From assembly GCF_000619905.2 (NCBI RefSeq), contig NZ_CP012371.1:1302001-1366000 (forward strand): a stretch of 64,000 bases of DNA, written 5' to 3'. The notes under the pieces were generated by a model, which was not told where the DNA came from, made no database searches, and was given only the letters and a program-made list of their open reading frames with translations. The position numbers and the translations under genes were made by a program. Source of the DNA: Nitrosospira briensis C-128. GTDB taxonomy: Bacteria; Pseudomonadota; Gammaproteobacteria; Burkholderiales; Nitrosomonadaceae. Positions 9,293 through 19,958 of the stretch are shown here, piece by piece; the stretch's first letter is position 1; every line of letters begins with the position of its first letter.

Positions 9293-10228
9293 ATGCCGCT
9301 ACATATTGAAACACCGCTAATTGAATCCCATTTGATCAGCCATAAAGTGGGTCAATCCATTTGGTTGAAAATGGAGTCCGCCCAACCATCCGGTTCTTTC
9401 AAAACCCGAGGAATCGGCTATGCATGCGAAGAATATTTAAAACGAGGAGCAAAACGCTTCATTGCGTCATCGGGCGGGAATGCGGGGCTGGCAGTTGCTT
9501 TTGCTGGACGGCGCCTTTCGGTACCTGTAATCATCGTGGTACCTGAGACAGCTTCAAAGCGGGCGGTGAATTTGATGTGTTTAGAGAATGCGGAAGTTAT
9601 AGTCCAGGGGAAGTCTTTGGACGAAGCGCACCGATTTGCACTGTCACTCATGCAACCCGCCGATGCATATATACATCCTTTCGATGACCCGCTGATTTGG
9701 AGAGGTCATGCCAGTCTAATTGATGAAATATTCCGTACTGGTCTGAAGCCTGACGCAATCGTTCTGTCAGTCGGCGGTGGCGGCCTCCTTTGCGGTGTCA
9801 TAGAGGGATTGAAGCGGAATGGAGGGGCCGACGTGCCCGTCATCGCTGTTGAAACTGAAGGTGCGGACTCCTATGGGAAATCCTTAAACGCGGGATTCCT
9901 TGTCGAGCTTGCAAACATATCGAGTATTGCGACGACGTTAGGAGCGCGCATGGTTTGTGCACAAGCATTGGCATACTCAAAAAATCACCGAATCGAAAGC
10001 GTTGTGTTGCCGGACCAGATGGCCGTGTCTGCTTCTTTGCAGTTTTTGCAAGATCATGGAATTGTTGTTGAGCCTGCTTGCGGCGTTGCGCTCGCTGCGG
10101 TGTACGAAAAAGTTGCAGCGTTATCAGGATATAAAACGGTATTGGTTATCGTATGCGGCGGCGTTGGTTCTACCGCTGATGACTTAGTCGAGTTGGCACG
10201 TGTGGAATGTGACGTAGCAAAATATTAA
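9293..10228 (+). CDS. L-serine dehydratase, PLP-dependent, animal-like
   Basis: This 311-residue fold-type II PLP enzyme would convert serine (perhaps threonine) to pyruvate and ammonia. The Schiff-base lysine is K37 in SGSFKTRG. The phosphate-binding loops SSGGNAG and VGGGGLLCG are present, as are DDPLIWRGHAS, VEPACG and VIVCGG. These segments match mammalian serine dehydratase more closely than the iron-sulphur serine dehydratases usual in bacteria. It lacks the C-terminal regulatory domain of IlvA (a true IlvA lies at 31598). The ATG at 9293 has no clear ribosome site. By eye its base composition is more AT-rich than the flanking oxidase genes, so it may have been acquired. Confidence 0.88.
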   Translation: MPLHIETPLIESHLISHKVGQSIWLKMESAQPSGSFKTRGIGYACEEYLKRGAKRFIASSGGNAGLAVAFAGRRLSVPVIIVVPETASKRAVNLMCLENAEVIVQGKSLDEAHRFALSLMQPADAYIHPFDDPLIWRGHASLIDEIFRTGLKPDAIVLSVGGGGLLCGVIEGLKRNGGADVPVIAVETEGADSYGKSLNAGFLVELANISSIATTLGARMVCAQALAYSKNHRIESVVLPDQMAVSASLQFLQDHGIVVEPACGVALAAVYEKVAALSGYKTVLVIVCGGVGSTADDLVELARVECDVAKY

Positions 10229-10494
10229 GTATTCAGTGTGCCTCATTTCCAGGAGGACAAGGTAGAAAACGTTTGCTAAGAACAATTAATTTATTTTCCT
10301 GTTTTACCCTTGATAACGTATTTTATCATGAGTAAAACCAACCCATGAATTCCCTCAAGGATTCACGGATTTACGCGCTCCCCAATCAACATGGGGCGAG
10401 GGGCTTCAGCCTCCCCTGCAGCGGCTACATTCTTTGCGCTGTCGTGGGTGATGTTTCACTGGCTGTTGTCGACGTGCCGAAATAGACCGTACCG
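10229..10494. other. Convergent intergenic region with two short hairpins
   Basis: Between the convergent serine dehydratase and ctaG genes lie two small adjacent stems. CCCCA (10380-10384) pairs with TGGGG (10392-10396), and AGGGG (10399-10403) pairs with CCCCT (10413-10417). They could form a weak two-way terminator or be the remains of a mobile-element end. No gene is seen. Confidence 0.3.
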
Positions 10495-11295
10495 TCAGTG
10501 TTTTTGCGGCATCAATTCCCCACGCACCACAATCAAAATACCAATCGCGCTCATCATCGCGCCATGAATCCATAGAATTATTCCGCCGATTTGCTGGTCG
10601 GCTATGGCGCCCAACCCTCCGATCGCACGGCCGCAAATCGTGTATATCGGGTAGAGTTCGCTGGAAGCGAAGAATATTATTGCACCAATCACGATTTGTG
10701 GCGGAATGACTGCGAGCATCATGGCAATCCGCGAACCCGGCGATAGCCGGACCGAAAATACGGGCTCGTGATGGAGAACGATGCCCCAGAAGAATAAACC
10801 GTTTATAAACATGCTCCAGTTCATCAGGCGATACAAACGCCAGTCGATCATTGCGGTAAAGTGGACGGAAGGCAATAACCAGAAACCGATGAGTCCGCAG
10901 AACAGGGTGACGGCCACGATGGGATTACACAAGGCAGACAAGAGATATTGAACCGGCTTCCACTCCGCGATGAGACGGCACGCTCGCTGCCCAGCCTCGG
11001 GCATGCCCGCCCGGAGCGTAGCCACAGGGCTGCTCAACACGATGAGAAACGGCCCAAGGTGATGCAATACCAGATGCTGAAGCCGATGAATGAAGAATTG
11101 ATGCTCGGCGTAATAATCGAACTGGGTGTGAGAAACCAGATAGGTAAAGGCAACTCCCGTCCAGAAATATAGTTTCTGTTGAAATCGTGGATTGCTTCTG
11201 GCGCAACCTCTCAAAAACAGCACCGCCACAGCAACCGTGGCAATAAAAACGGGCGCTGACTCTTCCCAAGGGGTGAACCAATACAACAAATCCAT
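10495..11295 (-). CDS. ctaG: Cytochrome c oxidase assembly factor CtaG (caa3 type)
   Basis: This 266-residue polytopic membrane protein has about seven hydrophobic segments. It has the family pattern of Caa3_CtaG proteins: an N-terminal WFTPWEES-like region, FxHRLQHLVLHHLGPFLIVLSSP around residues 85-110, and HHEPVF near 170. The family is needed for assembly of caa3-type oxidases, probably at the copper sites. It lies with sco on the strand opposite the oxidase operon and about 2 kb from its end, so the two sets form one locus split into two transcription units. sco is upstream with a gap of about 120 bp. Confidence 0.9.
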   Translation of the reverse strand: MDLLYWFTPWEESAPVFIATVAVAVLFLRGCARSNPRFQQKLYFWTGVAFTYLVSHTQFDYYAEHQFFIHRLQHLVLHHLGPFLIVLSSPVATLRAGMPEAGQRACRLIAEWKPVQYLLSALCNPIVAVTLFCGLIGFWLLPSVHFTAMIDWRLYRLMNWSMFINGLFFWGIVLHHEPVFSVRLSPGSRIAMMLAVIPPQIVIGAIIFFASSELYPIYTICGRAIGGLGAIADQQIGGIILWIHGAMMSAIGILIVVRGELMPQKH

Positions 11296-11417
11296 TACCG
11301 GACAGGTTCCAAAGGTGGCGTTCGGCGCACTCTCGCAATAAAACCGGGCCTTATTCCAGCGTCCGTCTTATTTCAAGTGCGTACAGTTATTTGGCGTTAT
11401 CTGGTTCGGGTCTTTAC

Positions 11418-12044
11418 CTAATGAGCTGTTTCAAGCAAGCGTCGCAAGTCTTGCGCCAAGTGCGCGTCGGAGTCGGCGGACGTAGCCAGCAGGCGCGCTC
11501 GACCTTGTAAATCAAAAATATACACCGCATCGCCATGATCGATATCGCCGGCTTCGCCAATCTTTGAACGAGGACGATAGGCGGCTCGATATTGTTTCGT
11601 AAGCCGTTCGATATCGCTTGTGGTCCCGGTGAGTCCGATTGCACGGTCAGGATCGAATTGCGTGACATAACGGTGGAGGACTTGCGGCGTATCGCGGCCT
11701 GGATCAAGTGTGACAAACAGGATGCGTATCCGGTTCGCATCGTTTCCCAACAACTGCAATACGCGCGCGAGACGAGCCATTGAAACGGGACACTCGGAAT
11801 CACAATTCGTAAACCCGAAATACATCAATAATAAATGCCCTTCATAGGCCGTGGACGTTACAAGCCTGCCGGTATCGGTCGTCAGGGAAAAATTCAGGTC
11901 CGGGAGATGGCCGGTGACCTCTTCCACATGCCAGGATTTCTGGGAAATGCATGCGCACAGGGCAAATGCGGCAAACGCTGTCATCAGCGCCAAAATAAAC
12001 CGGCCTGATACGGAGCGTCCCTTTCTGATTACATCCTTGCTCAT
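11418..12044 (-). CDS. SCO1/SenC/PrrC-type copper chaperone
   Basis: This 208-residue thioredoxin-fold protein would deliver copper to the CuA site of cytochrome oxidase. The copper ligands of the family are visible: C81 and C85 in FTNCDSECP and a distal H170 in DIDHGDA. An N-terminal hydrophobic segment with cysteines at residues 30 and 32 could act as a membrane anchor or a lipobox. It precedes ctaG in the same direction, which fits a common role in building the caa3 oxidase encoded at 2.9-8.4 kb. Confidence 0.92.
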   Translation of the reverse strand: MSKDVIRKGRSVSGRFILALMTAFAAFALCACISQKSWHVEEVTGHLPDLNFSLTTDTGRLVTSTAYEGHLLLMYFGFTNCDSECPVSMARLARVLQLLGNDANRIRILFVTLDPGRDTPQVLHRYVTQFDPDRAIGLTGTTSDIERLTKQYRAAYRPRSKIGEAGDIDHGDAVYIFDLQGRARLLATSADSDAHLAQDLRRLLETAH

Positions 12045-12328
12045 CGATAATTTTTCTGCGAATCATTCATGACGGAGTTCGCGCGTCTGTTTCAATATAG
12101 CATTCAATGTCGCTATTGCACGAATCGAGGAAACCCTTTATATTTCTCGAATGAAGCACACAAACTACATTTCCCCGCTCCGCCTTTTACACCGCCCGCA
12201 GCTTCTCGCACGACCGCTGCTGCGCCCCGCGCGCTAATATTATTTCCCCTCTCTAGTTTTTATCCTGCAGAATCGATTCCTGGATTCTGTATCGCAGTTC
12301 AAGTATGCTTTCAAAAACGGAGAAGTCA

Positions 12329-13861
12329 TTGAAAGATCACTTAATTATTTTTGACACCACGTTGCGCGATGGTGAGCAGAGTCCTGGTGCATCCATGACC
12401 AGAGAGGAAAAAGTGCGTATCGCACGGCAACTGGAGCGCATGCGTGTGGATGTGATTGAAGCAGGCTTCCCGGCCGCGTCCAACGGTGACTTCGAGGCGG
12501 TAAAGGCGGTAGCGGATTCGATCAAGGACAGCATTGTCTGTGGCCTCGCCCGCGCAACCGAAGCCGATATCGACCGCGCTAGCGAAGCTTTGCGGGGTGC
12601 GAGTTCGGCACGTATTCATACTTTTATTGCCACCTCACCCATCCATATGGAGAAGAAACTGCGCATGTCTCCAGACCAGGTGGTGGCGCAGGCGGTAAAA
12701 GCAGTGAAACGGGCGCGTCAATATACAGATGATGTGGAATTCTCACCCGAAGATGCAGGTCGCTCGGATATCGCATTCCTCTGCCGTATTCTGGAGGCGG
12801 TTATTGATGCGGGTGCCACCACCGTGAATATACCCGACACCGTGGGCTACACGATGCCGGAGCAATTCGGAAAACTCATTCATACGCTGCGCGAGCGTAT
12901 ACCCAATTCCGATAAGGTGGTGTTTTCGGTGCATTGCCATAACGACCTCGGGTTGGCGGTAGCAAATTCCTTGTCGGCGGTCATGAACGGGGCGCGACAG
13001 GTTGAATGCACTGTAAATGGCCTGGGTGAGCGTGCCGGCAACGCTTCACTGGAGGAAATCGTGATGGCGGTACGGACTCGCCAGGATTTTTTCCCCTGCG
13101 ATACACGGATAGATACGGTTCATATCGTACCCGCAAGCAAACTGGTATCAGGCATTACCGGTTTTCCGGTTCAACCGAACAAGGCCATCGTCGGCGCCAA
13201 CGCGTTTGCTCATGAATCCGGCATACATCAGGACGGTGTGCTCAAGCACCGCGAAACGTACGAAATCATGCGGGCTGAGGATGTGGGCTGGGGCGCCAAC
13301 AAATTGCTGCTGGGCAAGCATTCCGGACGCAACGCCTTTCGCAGCCGTTTGGCGGAGCTCGGGATCGAATTGGAATCAGAAGAGGTGCTCAACGCCACAT
13401 TCATGCGTTTCAAGGAATTAGCGGACAAGAAGCACGACATCTTTGACGAAGATCTGCATGCGCTGGTTTCGGATGACGCCATGACCTTGCATGAACACTA
13501 TAAGCTTCTGTCGCTCACGGCCCATAGTGAAACGGGAGAAACGCCCCATGCGAGTATCGTGATTGCAGAAGAAGGCAGGGAATCACGTGCCGAGTCGGGC
13601 GGAAGCGGTCCGGTCGACGCCACTTTCCGGGCAATTGAAAAAATCCTGGCCAGTGGCGCCGAGCTGCAGCTATTCTCCGTTAATGCCATAACGAGCGGTA
13701 CCGATTCGCAAGGGGAGGTCACGGTACGATTGCAGAAATCCGGCCGCATCGTCAATGGCAACGGCGCAGATACGGATATTGTCGTGGCCTCTGCCAAAGC
13801 CTATCTCAGTGCACTCAACAAACTTCACAGCAAGCTCGAGCGGGCTCACCCGCAAGTGTAA
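12329..13861 (+). CDS. leuA: 2-isopropylmalate synthase
   Basis: This is the first committed enzyme of leucine synthesis, joining acetyl-CoA and 2-oxoisovalerate. The [12 protein letters not shown] metal-site motif opens the TIM barrel, and [13 protein letters not shown] carries metal ligands. A C-terminal regulatory LeuA dimer domain covers about residues 390-505 and would bind leucine. I prefer the TTG at 12329, since GGAGA lies 5 bp upstream and the start [12 protein letters not shown] matches the family. An ATG eight codons upstream (12305) is possible but has no ribosome site. The 284-bp gap upstream (12045-12328) separates it from the divergent sco; I saw no convincing leucine leader peptide in it. 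Confidence 0.95.
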   Translation: MKDHLIIFDTTLRDGEQSPGASMTREEKVRIARQLERMRVDVIEAGFPAASNGDFEAVKAVADSIKDSIVCGLARATEADIDRASEALRGASSARIHTFIATSPIHMEKKLRMSPDQVVAQAVKAVKRARQYTDDVEFSPEDAGRSDIAFLCRILEAVIDAGATTVNIPDTVGYTMPEQFGKLIHTLRERIPNSDKVVFSVHCHNDLGLAVANSLSAVMNGARQVECTVNGLGERAGNASLEEIVMAVRTRQDFFPCDTRIDTVHIVPASKLVSGITGFPVQPNKAIVGANAFAHESGIHQDGVLKHRETYEIMRAEDVGWGANKLLLGKHSGRNAFRSRLAELGIELESEEVLNATFMRFKELADKKHDIFDEDLHALVSDDAMTLHEHYKLLSLTAHSETGETPHASIVIAEEGRESRAESGGSGPVDATFRAIEKILASGAELQLFSVNAITSGTDSQGEVTVRLQKSGRIVNGNGADTDIVVASAKAYLSALNKLHSKLERAHPQV

Positions 13862-13978
13862 TCGAGGACTAAAAGGCAGCATCATGGATCAGATGCTAGA
13901 TCGGTTGTCTTGCTTCAAAAGCGTAGGATACGCATTGAGTTTTTCTCTCAATCCTGTCCACCAGTCTCACAACGACTC

Positions 13979-15214
13979 ATGAAATCCTCGCGGCCGCTGG
14001 ATTTCATACGCTATGTTCTTGTGCGTTTTTTTCAACATAACTGCACGCAGGTCGCCGCCAGCCTCACCTTTACGACACTGCTCTCATTGGTGCCGTTGAT
14101 CGCCATTGCACTGTCTGTCGTAGCGGCATTTCCCGCTTTTGGAGAAATGTCGGACCAGATAAAGACATTTATCCTCACCACCATGATGCCGGAAGCGGCA
14201 AATAAGGTTATTGCAGTATATATGCAACAGTTCGCCGATAATGCGGTAAAGCTTACCGCCATCGGCACCGCTTTTCTGGGCGTAACAGCACTTGCCCTCA
14301 TGTTGACGATCGATAAAGCGTTGAATGCCATCTGGCGCGTGACGCGGTTGCGTCCACTCTTGCATCGACTGCTCATCTATTGGGCTGTGCTGACCATCGG
14401 CCCGTTATTGATAGGCGCAAGCTTGTCGCTTACTTCCTGGCTGATCGGGATATCCATGGGCCTGACCCGGGATATTCCAGGCATTGATGTCGCGCTTCTG
14501 CAATTAGGGCCGCTAATGCTGACAAGCATTGCATTTTCCGTTCCCTATCTTATCGTGCCTAATCGTCAAATTTCGTGGCGCCATGCCGCAGCCGGCGGCT
14601 TGGCCGCGGCGGTGGGATTTGAGATAATGAAACAGGGGTTCGCTTTTTACATCACCCGGTTTCCCACTTATCAGGCAGTATATGGGGCATTCGCCACTAT
14701 ACCTATATTTCTGATGTGGATTTATCTCTCATGGCTGATGGTGTTGCTCGGCGCTGTGATTGCCGCTTCCCTGTCGAGCTGGCGTTTTGGCGATTGGCAG
14801 CATGACCCGACAGCACAGGGTAAGCAGTTCCTGGATGCATTACGCCTGTTGCAGGTATTGGGCGAAGCGCTCAGGAAAGGCACAGTTGAAACCTATTCCA
14901 GTTTGCAACAACATCTAAAACTGAATCTGGAAGAAATGGAGCCGCTACTGGCGCTGCTGAGCCAAGCGAATCTGGTTCAGCAGGTAAAAACAGGAGGGTG
15001 GGTTCAAATAATCGACCCCGAGCAGGTTACGGTGGCCGATATTTATCGCCTCTTTACATTTCGCCCCGAGGCGCTGCAGTCGGCAGCGGCAGGTAATTTA
15101 GAGCTGGAGCGTCTGCTGGAGGACATCACGATGGGTATGAACGAGAAAATGAATATATCGCTAGCGCAACTTTTTGCGCCAAAACCCGATAATGAAGAGC
15201 ATGTTTTCGCGTGA
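13979..15214 (+). CDS. YihY/BrkB family inner-membrane protein
   Basis: This 411-residue protein has an N-terminal block of about six membrane helices with the family features (QVAASLTFTTLLSLVPL near residue 20 and the PNRQISWRHAAAGG segment near 200). A soluble C-terminal region of about 130 residues looks like a winged helix. The family was once called ribonuclease BN, which is now considered wrong; its true role is unclear. The ATG at 13979 fits the family start; in-frame codons upstream (13910) add an unlikely basic stretch. A thioredoxin gene follows 31 bp later. Confidence 0.85.
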   Translation: MKSSRPLDFIRYVLVRFFQHNCTQVAASLTFTTLLSLVPLIAIALSVVAAFPAFGEMSDQIKTFILTTMMPEAANKVIAVYMQQFADNAVKLTAIGTAFLGVTALALMLTIDKALNAIWRVTRLRPLLHRLLIYWAVLTIGPLLIGASLSLTSWLIGISMGLTRDIPGIDVALLQLGPLMLTSIAFSVPYLIVPNRQISWRHAAAGGLAAAVGFEIMKQGFAFYITRFPTYQAVYGAFATIPIFLMWIYLSWLMVLLGAVIAASLSSWRFGDWQHDPTAQGKQFLDALRLLQVLGEALRKGTVETYSSLQQHLKLNLEEMEPLLALLSQANLVQQVKTGGWVQIIDPEQVTVADIYRLFTFRPEALQSAAAGNLELERLLEDITMGMNEKMNISLAQLFAPKPDNEEHVFA

Positions 15215-15245
15215 CTATTCTTTATAAAAACAGGTTAAGCAAGAA

Positions 15246-15782
15246 ATGATTCGCCGCCTTTCTCTCGCGCTGTCCCTGTTGCTGTGCCTGTTGATTTCGC
15301 TGCCGGTTAGCGCACAAGCAGTTAACGCCCAGACAACGGGCTTTACGTTCACGGACCATACAGGAAAAAAGCTCACGCTCTCCGACTATAAGGGCAAGTG
15401 GGTACTGATAAACTTCTGGGCGACATGGTGCCCGCCATGCCTGAAAGAAATTCCGGATCTCGTGTCTCTCTATGAGAGCCGAAAAAAGGATGTCATGATA
15501 ATCGGCGTAGCAATGGATTATCGCGATCCGAAAACTGTGTTGAAATTCGTAAAATCCCTGTCCATTTCCTATCCAATCGTACTTGGCGACAGGAAAATTG
15601 CCGCGCAAATCGGTCCGGTATCCATGCTGCCCACCACATACTTGTTTAATCCGGACGGCAAGCCGGCAGCCTATAAGGTAGGGTTGATTTCCCGCGAAGA
15701 CCTGGAAGAATTCATGCGGGAAGATTCCCGTGATGCAAAGGGTGTACGTTCTGAAAAGGCACCAAACCGAAAAGGCAGGTAA
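15246..15782 (+). CDS. TlpA/ResA-like periplasmic thioredoxin
   Basis: This 178-residue protein has a cleavable signal peptide (about residues 1-25, ending VSAQA) and a thioredoxin fold with the active site WCPPC (C62 and C65). Such proteins reduce disulphides in the periplasm, often the cysteines of apocytochrome c or of copper-site proteins. That would suit the many c-type cytochromes of this window, but no specific partner is shown. It is the last gene before the convergent proS. Confidence 0.88.
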   Translation: MIRRLSLALSLLLCLLISLPVSAQAVNAQTTGFTFTDHTGKKLTLSDYKGKWVLINFWATWCPPCLKEIPDLVSLYESRKKDVMIIGVAMDYRDPKTVLKFVKSLSISYPIVLGDRKIAAQIGPVSMLPTTYLFNPDGKPAAYKVGLISREDLEEFMREDSRDAKGVRSEKAPNRKGR

Positions 15783-15898
15783 TTCCTGCGCTTAATCCTT
15801 ATGCCTGAAAGTTATCCGACCGCCACGCAATCGTTGAACCTGAACCAAGCAACTGGGTAACGGCAAACGTAGGTGAAAGCGAGCGGAGGATGCTCACA

Positions 15899-17608
15899 TC
15901 ACGTTCCACCTATTTGTAATTTTAAAAAATCACTCACGTCCGTCAGCGGGACAACCTGCGGTTTTTCATCCCGCCGTCCTTGATACTCGATATTTCCGGC
16001 CTTCAAGCCCCGGTCGCCGATGACAATGCGATGCGGAATACCAATCAACTCCATGTCCGCAAACATCACGCCAGGCCGTTCATCACGGTCATCAAGCAGA
16101 ACTTCGATGCCGGCGCTGAGCATGTCGGCATATAACTTCTCTGTTTCCATCCTGACCTGTGCGTTTTTCTTAAAGCCAATCGGTATGATGACGACCTGGA
16201 ATGGCGCGATCGCCGCCGGAAAAATAATACCGCGCTCATCATGGCTCTGCTCGATGGCCGCCGCCACGATACGCGATACGCCTATTCCGTAGCATCCCAT
16301 TTCCATCGGCCGGGCTTGCCCGGATTCTTCAAGATAGGTGGCTTTCATCGCTTCGGAATACTTGGTATGTAATTTGAAAATATGTCCCACCTCTATGCCG
16401 CGGCAGATATCGAGCGTTCCCAGTCCATCCGGCGAGGGGTCGCCGGCAACCACGTTGCGGATGTCGAAAATGTGGTCAGGCTCTTGCACATCCCGGCCGA
16501 AATTAACATTAACCAGATGGTAGTCCTCTTCATTCGCGCCGCAGACGAAATCGCTCATTGCAACTACCGCACGGTCCGCGATAAGCGGAAGGCGCAGGCC
16601 GACCGGCCCTATGTAGCCCGGAAGACACCCGGTGTGTGTGCGGATTTCTTCTTCGTTAGCCAACCTGAAATCGGAAAGGAAAGGAATTTTGCGAGCTTTA
16701 GTCTCATTGAGATGATGGTCGCCGCGCAGCAGCAATAGATACATTTTTCCATCTGCTACGACCGCCAGTGTTTTTACGGTCTGTTCGACAGGAACGTCCA
16801 GCGCTGCCGCGACCTCTTCGCAGGTTTTTTTTGACGTTGTTTCGACTTTCCGCATCAAACCGTTGGCAATCCCGCGGGACTTTACCGGCTGCAGCAACTC
16901 GGCCATTTCAATGTTGGCGGCGTAATCCGAATTCGGGCAGAAAGCGATAGCGTCTTCACCCGAATCCGCCAGAACATGAAACTCATGCGAACCCCTCCCT
17001 CCTATCGGCCCTGGATCCGCGGTTACGGCGCGAAACCTCAATCCCAGACGGTTGAATATTCGGCAATAGGCATCATGCATTGCGCAATAGGTTTGCTCCA
17101 GGCTATCAACACCGGCGTGAAACGAATAAGCATCTTTCATGACGAATTCGCGCGCGCGCATGACGCCGAAGCGGGGCCGGATCTCGTCGCGAAATTTAGT
17201 CTGAATCTGGTAGAAAACGATCGGCAACTGACGATAACTTTTGATTTCCCGCCGCGCTATGTCGGTAACGACTTCTTCGTGCGTAGGGCCAAAGCAGAAG
17301 TCGCGCTGATGCCTGTCCTTGATTTTCAACATCTGCGGGCCGAATACATCCCAGCGCCCGGTTTCTCGCCATAATTCGGCAGGCTGAACCGCTGGCATCA
17401 GAAGTTCCAGTGCACCATTCGACTCCATTTCCTCCCGTACAATATTTTCAACCTTGCGCAAGATTTTAAGACCCAGTGGCATCCAGGTGTAGAGTCCGCT
17501 CCCGAGGCGTTTGATGAGGCCGGCGCGCAGCATCAGCTTGTGGCTGACCAGTTCTGCTTCGGCAGGCGCTTCTTTCAGCGTGGAAATGAAAAAACTTGAT
17601 AAACGCAT
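15899..17608 (-). CDS. proS: Prolyl-tRNA synthetase, bacterial type with editing domain
   Basis: This class II aminoacyl-tRNA synthetase has 569 residues, the normal length for the bacterial form. It shows motif 1 near residues 60-80 and motif 2 with [17 protein letters not shown] near 140. An inserted editing domain (about 225-400) removes mischarged alanine. Motif 3 (GCYGIGVSR) and a C-terminal anticodon-binding domain follow. The ATG at 17608 begins with MRLSSFF, the usual family start; the frame is open about 48 codons further upstream but that part is unlike the family. It is divergent from rppH, a neighbour pairing common in beta- and gammaproteobacteria. Confidence 0.95.
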   Translation of the reverse strand: MRLSSFFISTLKEAPAEAELVSHKLMLRAGLIKRLGSGLYTWMPLGLKILRKVENIVREEMESNGALELLMPAVQPAELWRETGRWDVFGPQMLKIKDRHQRDFCFGPTHEEVVTDIARREIKSYRQLPIVFYQIQTKFRDEIRPRFGVMRAREFVMKDAYSFHAGVDSLEQTYCAMHDAYCRIFNRLGLRFRAVTADPGPIGGRGSHEFHVLADSGEDAIAFCPNSDYAANIEMAELLQPVKSRGIANGLMRKVETTSKKTCEEVAAALDVPVEQTVKTLAVVADGKMYLLLLRGDHHLNETKARKIPFLSDFRLANEEEIRTHTGCLPGYIGPVGLRLPLIADRAVVAMSDFVCGANEEDYHLVNVNFGRDVQEPDHIFDIRNVVAGDPSPDGLGTLDICRGIEVGHIFKLHTKYSEAMKATYLEESGQARPMEMGCYGIGVSRIVAAAIEQSHDERGIIFPAAIAPFQVVIIPIGFKKNAQVRMETEKLYADMLSAGIEVLLDDRDERPGVMFADMELIGIPHRIVIGDRGLKAGNIEYQGRRDEKPQVVPLTDVSDFLKLQIGGT

Positions 17609-18061
17609 ACAAGGTCCGTCGTGACGATCGATACGCAATTCTACCCTGAAAAACGGTGGCGTATTTATCCGATCAGCATGTATCCGGATTTTATCGAGGA
17701 AATCGGACACATGATAAAAAGGGTGGCGCGATCTCTTCCCGAAAGAGGCCATTCGACCCCTTGCTACGCCAACTGATATCCCGCTGGACTGCCTTTATTA
17801 CACAATGTGATTGCACTGAACCAGCATACCGTCACCCGTGCGTTGACAGGCGCTTCTAAAATTCAGCCGGGATGGAATGTGGCCGTTGAATGGCTTATCT
17901 CCCCATTCTCCGCATGGAGATAACGCGACAGATTGCCAGTTACGGGTCCCGAATAGTTTATTTGTACCTTACTTGTTTTATTAAACTCTGCACGGCTTTC
18001 AATCTGGGACAAAGTATGGAAAAATCGAAGCCTATTGTAATGGATCAAACGGGTGAATCGC
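17609..18061. other. Divergent intergenic region, proS / rppH
   Basis: This 453-bp gap between divergent starts should hold promoters for both genes. Overlapping frames exist on both strands but none resembles a protein family or has a good ribosome site. The stretch from about 17940 to 18000 is AT-rich and is the likeliest promoter area for rppH. Confidence 0.4.
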
Positions 18062-18625
18062 ATGATCGACCGCAACGGATATCGCTCGAATGTCGGTATC
18101 ATTTTACTGAACTCGAAAAACGAAGTATTTTGGGGTAAACGCATCAAGCAGGATTCCTGGCAATTTCCCCAGGGTGGCATCAAACCGGGCGAGAGCCCGG
18201 AACAGGCAATGTATCGGGAATTGACCGAAGAAGTAGGTTTGCACCCCTGGCATGTGGAAATCATCGGTCGTACGCGCCATTGGTTGCGCTACGAGGTGCC
18301 TGATCAATGGATAAGGCGCGATTGGCGGGGAAACTATAAAGGACAAAAACAAATCTGGTATCTATTGCGTCTCGTTGGGCGTGATTGCGACGTATCGCTA
18401 CGCACAAGTGTTCGCCCTGAGTTTGATGCATGGCGATGGAATCAGTATTGGGTGGAACTGGAATCCGTGGTCGAATTCAAACGGCAAGTCTATCGCCAGG
18501 CTTTGACCGAACTGGCACGCTTGCTTAACCGCCCTCTCCCGCCATTTGGTAGCGATAATAACGGCCGATCGGGTTATGATGCCAGAGAACAGGTTGCGTC
18601 TGCGCCTGCCAAACAGGGGGACTAA
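18062..18625 (+). CDS. rppH: RNA pyrophosphohydrolase (Nudix)
   Basis: This 187-residue Nudix hydrolase removes pyrophosphate from the 5' end of mRNA and so starts decay by RNase E. The full Nudix box is present at residues 38-60, with the REL.EE core (RELTEEVG). The opening [15 protein letters not shown] matches RppH proteins. An in-frame GTG three codons earlier (18053) is a less likely start. The C-terminus has a low-complexity tail of about 25 residues past the conserved part. Confidence 0.94.
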   Translation: MIDRNGYRSNVGIILLNSKNEVFWGKRIKQDSWQFPQGGIKPGESPEQAMYRELTEEVGLHPWHVEIIGRTRHWLRYEVPDQWIRRDWRGNYKGQKQIWYLLRLVGRDCDVSLRTSVRPEFDAWRWNQYWVELESVVEFKRQVYRQALTELARLLNRPLPPFGSDNNGRSGYDAREQVASAPAKQGD

Positions 18626-18914
18626 ACCAGGAATTGGCGTTTTTTATCGCGGTGCAGCCTGAAAAATCTGCGCTGCCAGGGCTTTTTCGGCACCTTTGCA
18701 CTCCACCGGTTTGCGGATTAGCCAGTGCGGTCATTATTGCTCATGGTATTGCTCGAAGCGCCCTGCTTTCCAGATACGTCCCTTTTTAAAAGGGTATATG
18801 TCATGTCAAATGTTTTTATTCTCGTCCTCGGTCGGCGGATAAACTTGCCCATGCTGCGATTTTACAGGCGTAATCGGCTGCGCCATTACAGCCGCGTTTT
18901 TTAGGAGATTACCG

Positions 18915-19910
18915 ATGATAATGCGGGCATTGATCATATCGCTGCTAGCTGTTGGAACCATTGCCGCACCCCCCGGTATGGCCGCTGATGAACCCATCCA
19001 GCCGATTCAGGCCGCCGCACCGAAGGATCAGAACATGGTGGAACTGGGCAAGATGCTTTTTTTTGACCCACGTTTATCGAAATCTGGATTCATCTCCTGT
19101 AACTCCTGCCACAACCTGAGCATGGGCGGCACGGACAATCTGCCGACATCCATTGGCCATAATTGGCACGAGGGACCGATCAATTCACCGACGGTATTAA
19201 ATTCGAGCATGAGCCTGGCGCAGTTTTGGGATGGCCGAGCCAAAACCTTGAAAGAGCAGGCTGGTGGCCCCATCGCGAATCCAGGGGAAATGGGGTTCAC
19301 CCACGAATTGGCGGTGGATGTATTGCGCTCCATTCCTCAATATCGGACTCGCTTCAAAGCGGTGTTCAATTCCGATAAAATCGACATTGGAATGGTGACT
19401 GGCGCCATCGCCGCGTTTGAAGAAACCCTGGTAACGCCTGATTCTCGTTTCGATAAATGGCTCAAGGGCGACAAGACAGCGATCAATCAAAACGAACTGG
19501 AAGGATACAAGCTGTTCAAGGAAAGCGGATGTACGGGCTGCCATAACGGCCCCGCCGTAGGTGGGGCTTCCTATCAAAAGATGGGGGTGGTCGAACCTTA
19601 TAAAACGAAGAACAAGGCGGAAGGCCGATTTGGCGTAACCGGCGCAGATGCCGACCGCATGATGTTCAAGGTGCCAACCTTGCGAAACGTGGAGCTGACT
19701 TATCCCTATTTTCATGATGGCGCCGCTGCGACGCTGGAAGAAGCCGTGGATACCATGGGGAGACTGCAATTGGGCCGCAAATTCAGCAAGGACGAAAACG
19801 CAAAGATTGTGGCGTTCCTGAAGACGTTGACCGGGAAGCAGCCGGAATTCAAGCTACCCATCCTGCCCCCCTCAACCAATGAGACGCCAAAACCTAAACC
19901 ATTCAGTTAA
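18915..19910 (+). CDS. Di-haem cytochrome c peroxidase
   Basis: This 331-residue periplasmic enzyme of the CcpA/MauG family would reduce hydrogen peroxide with electrons from small cytochromes. The signal peptide ends near residue 23. Two haem c sites are visible: C62-H66 (CNSCH, low-potential haem) and C206-H210 (CTGCH, high-potential haem). The conserved SPTVLNS and GRAKTLKEQA segments lie between them. The ATG at 18915 has an AGGAG site 8 bp upstream; a second ATG two codons later is possible. A strong hairpin follows 48 bp after the stop. Confidence 0.93.
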   Translation: MIMRALIISLLAVGTIAAPPGMAADEPIQPIQAAAPKDQNMVELGKMLFFDPRLSKSGFISCNSCHNLSMGGTDNLPTSIGHNWHEGPINSPTVLNSSMSLAQFWDGRAKTLKEQAGGPIANPGEMGFTHELAVDVLRSIPQYRTRFKAVFNSDKIDIGMVTGAIAAFEETLVTPDSRFDKWLKGDKTAINQNELEGYKLFKESGCTGCHNGPAVGGASYQKMGVVEPYKTKNKAEGRFGVTGADADRMMFKVPTLRNVELTYPYFHDGAAATLEEAVDTMGRLQLGRKFSKDENAKIVAFLKTLTGKQPEFKLPILPPSTNETPKPKPFS

Positions 19911-19958
19911 TTACATAGGTTGGTTTGACCAACGCGCTGACGTTTCATTGGATGTTCT

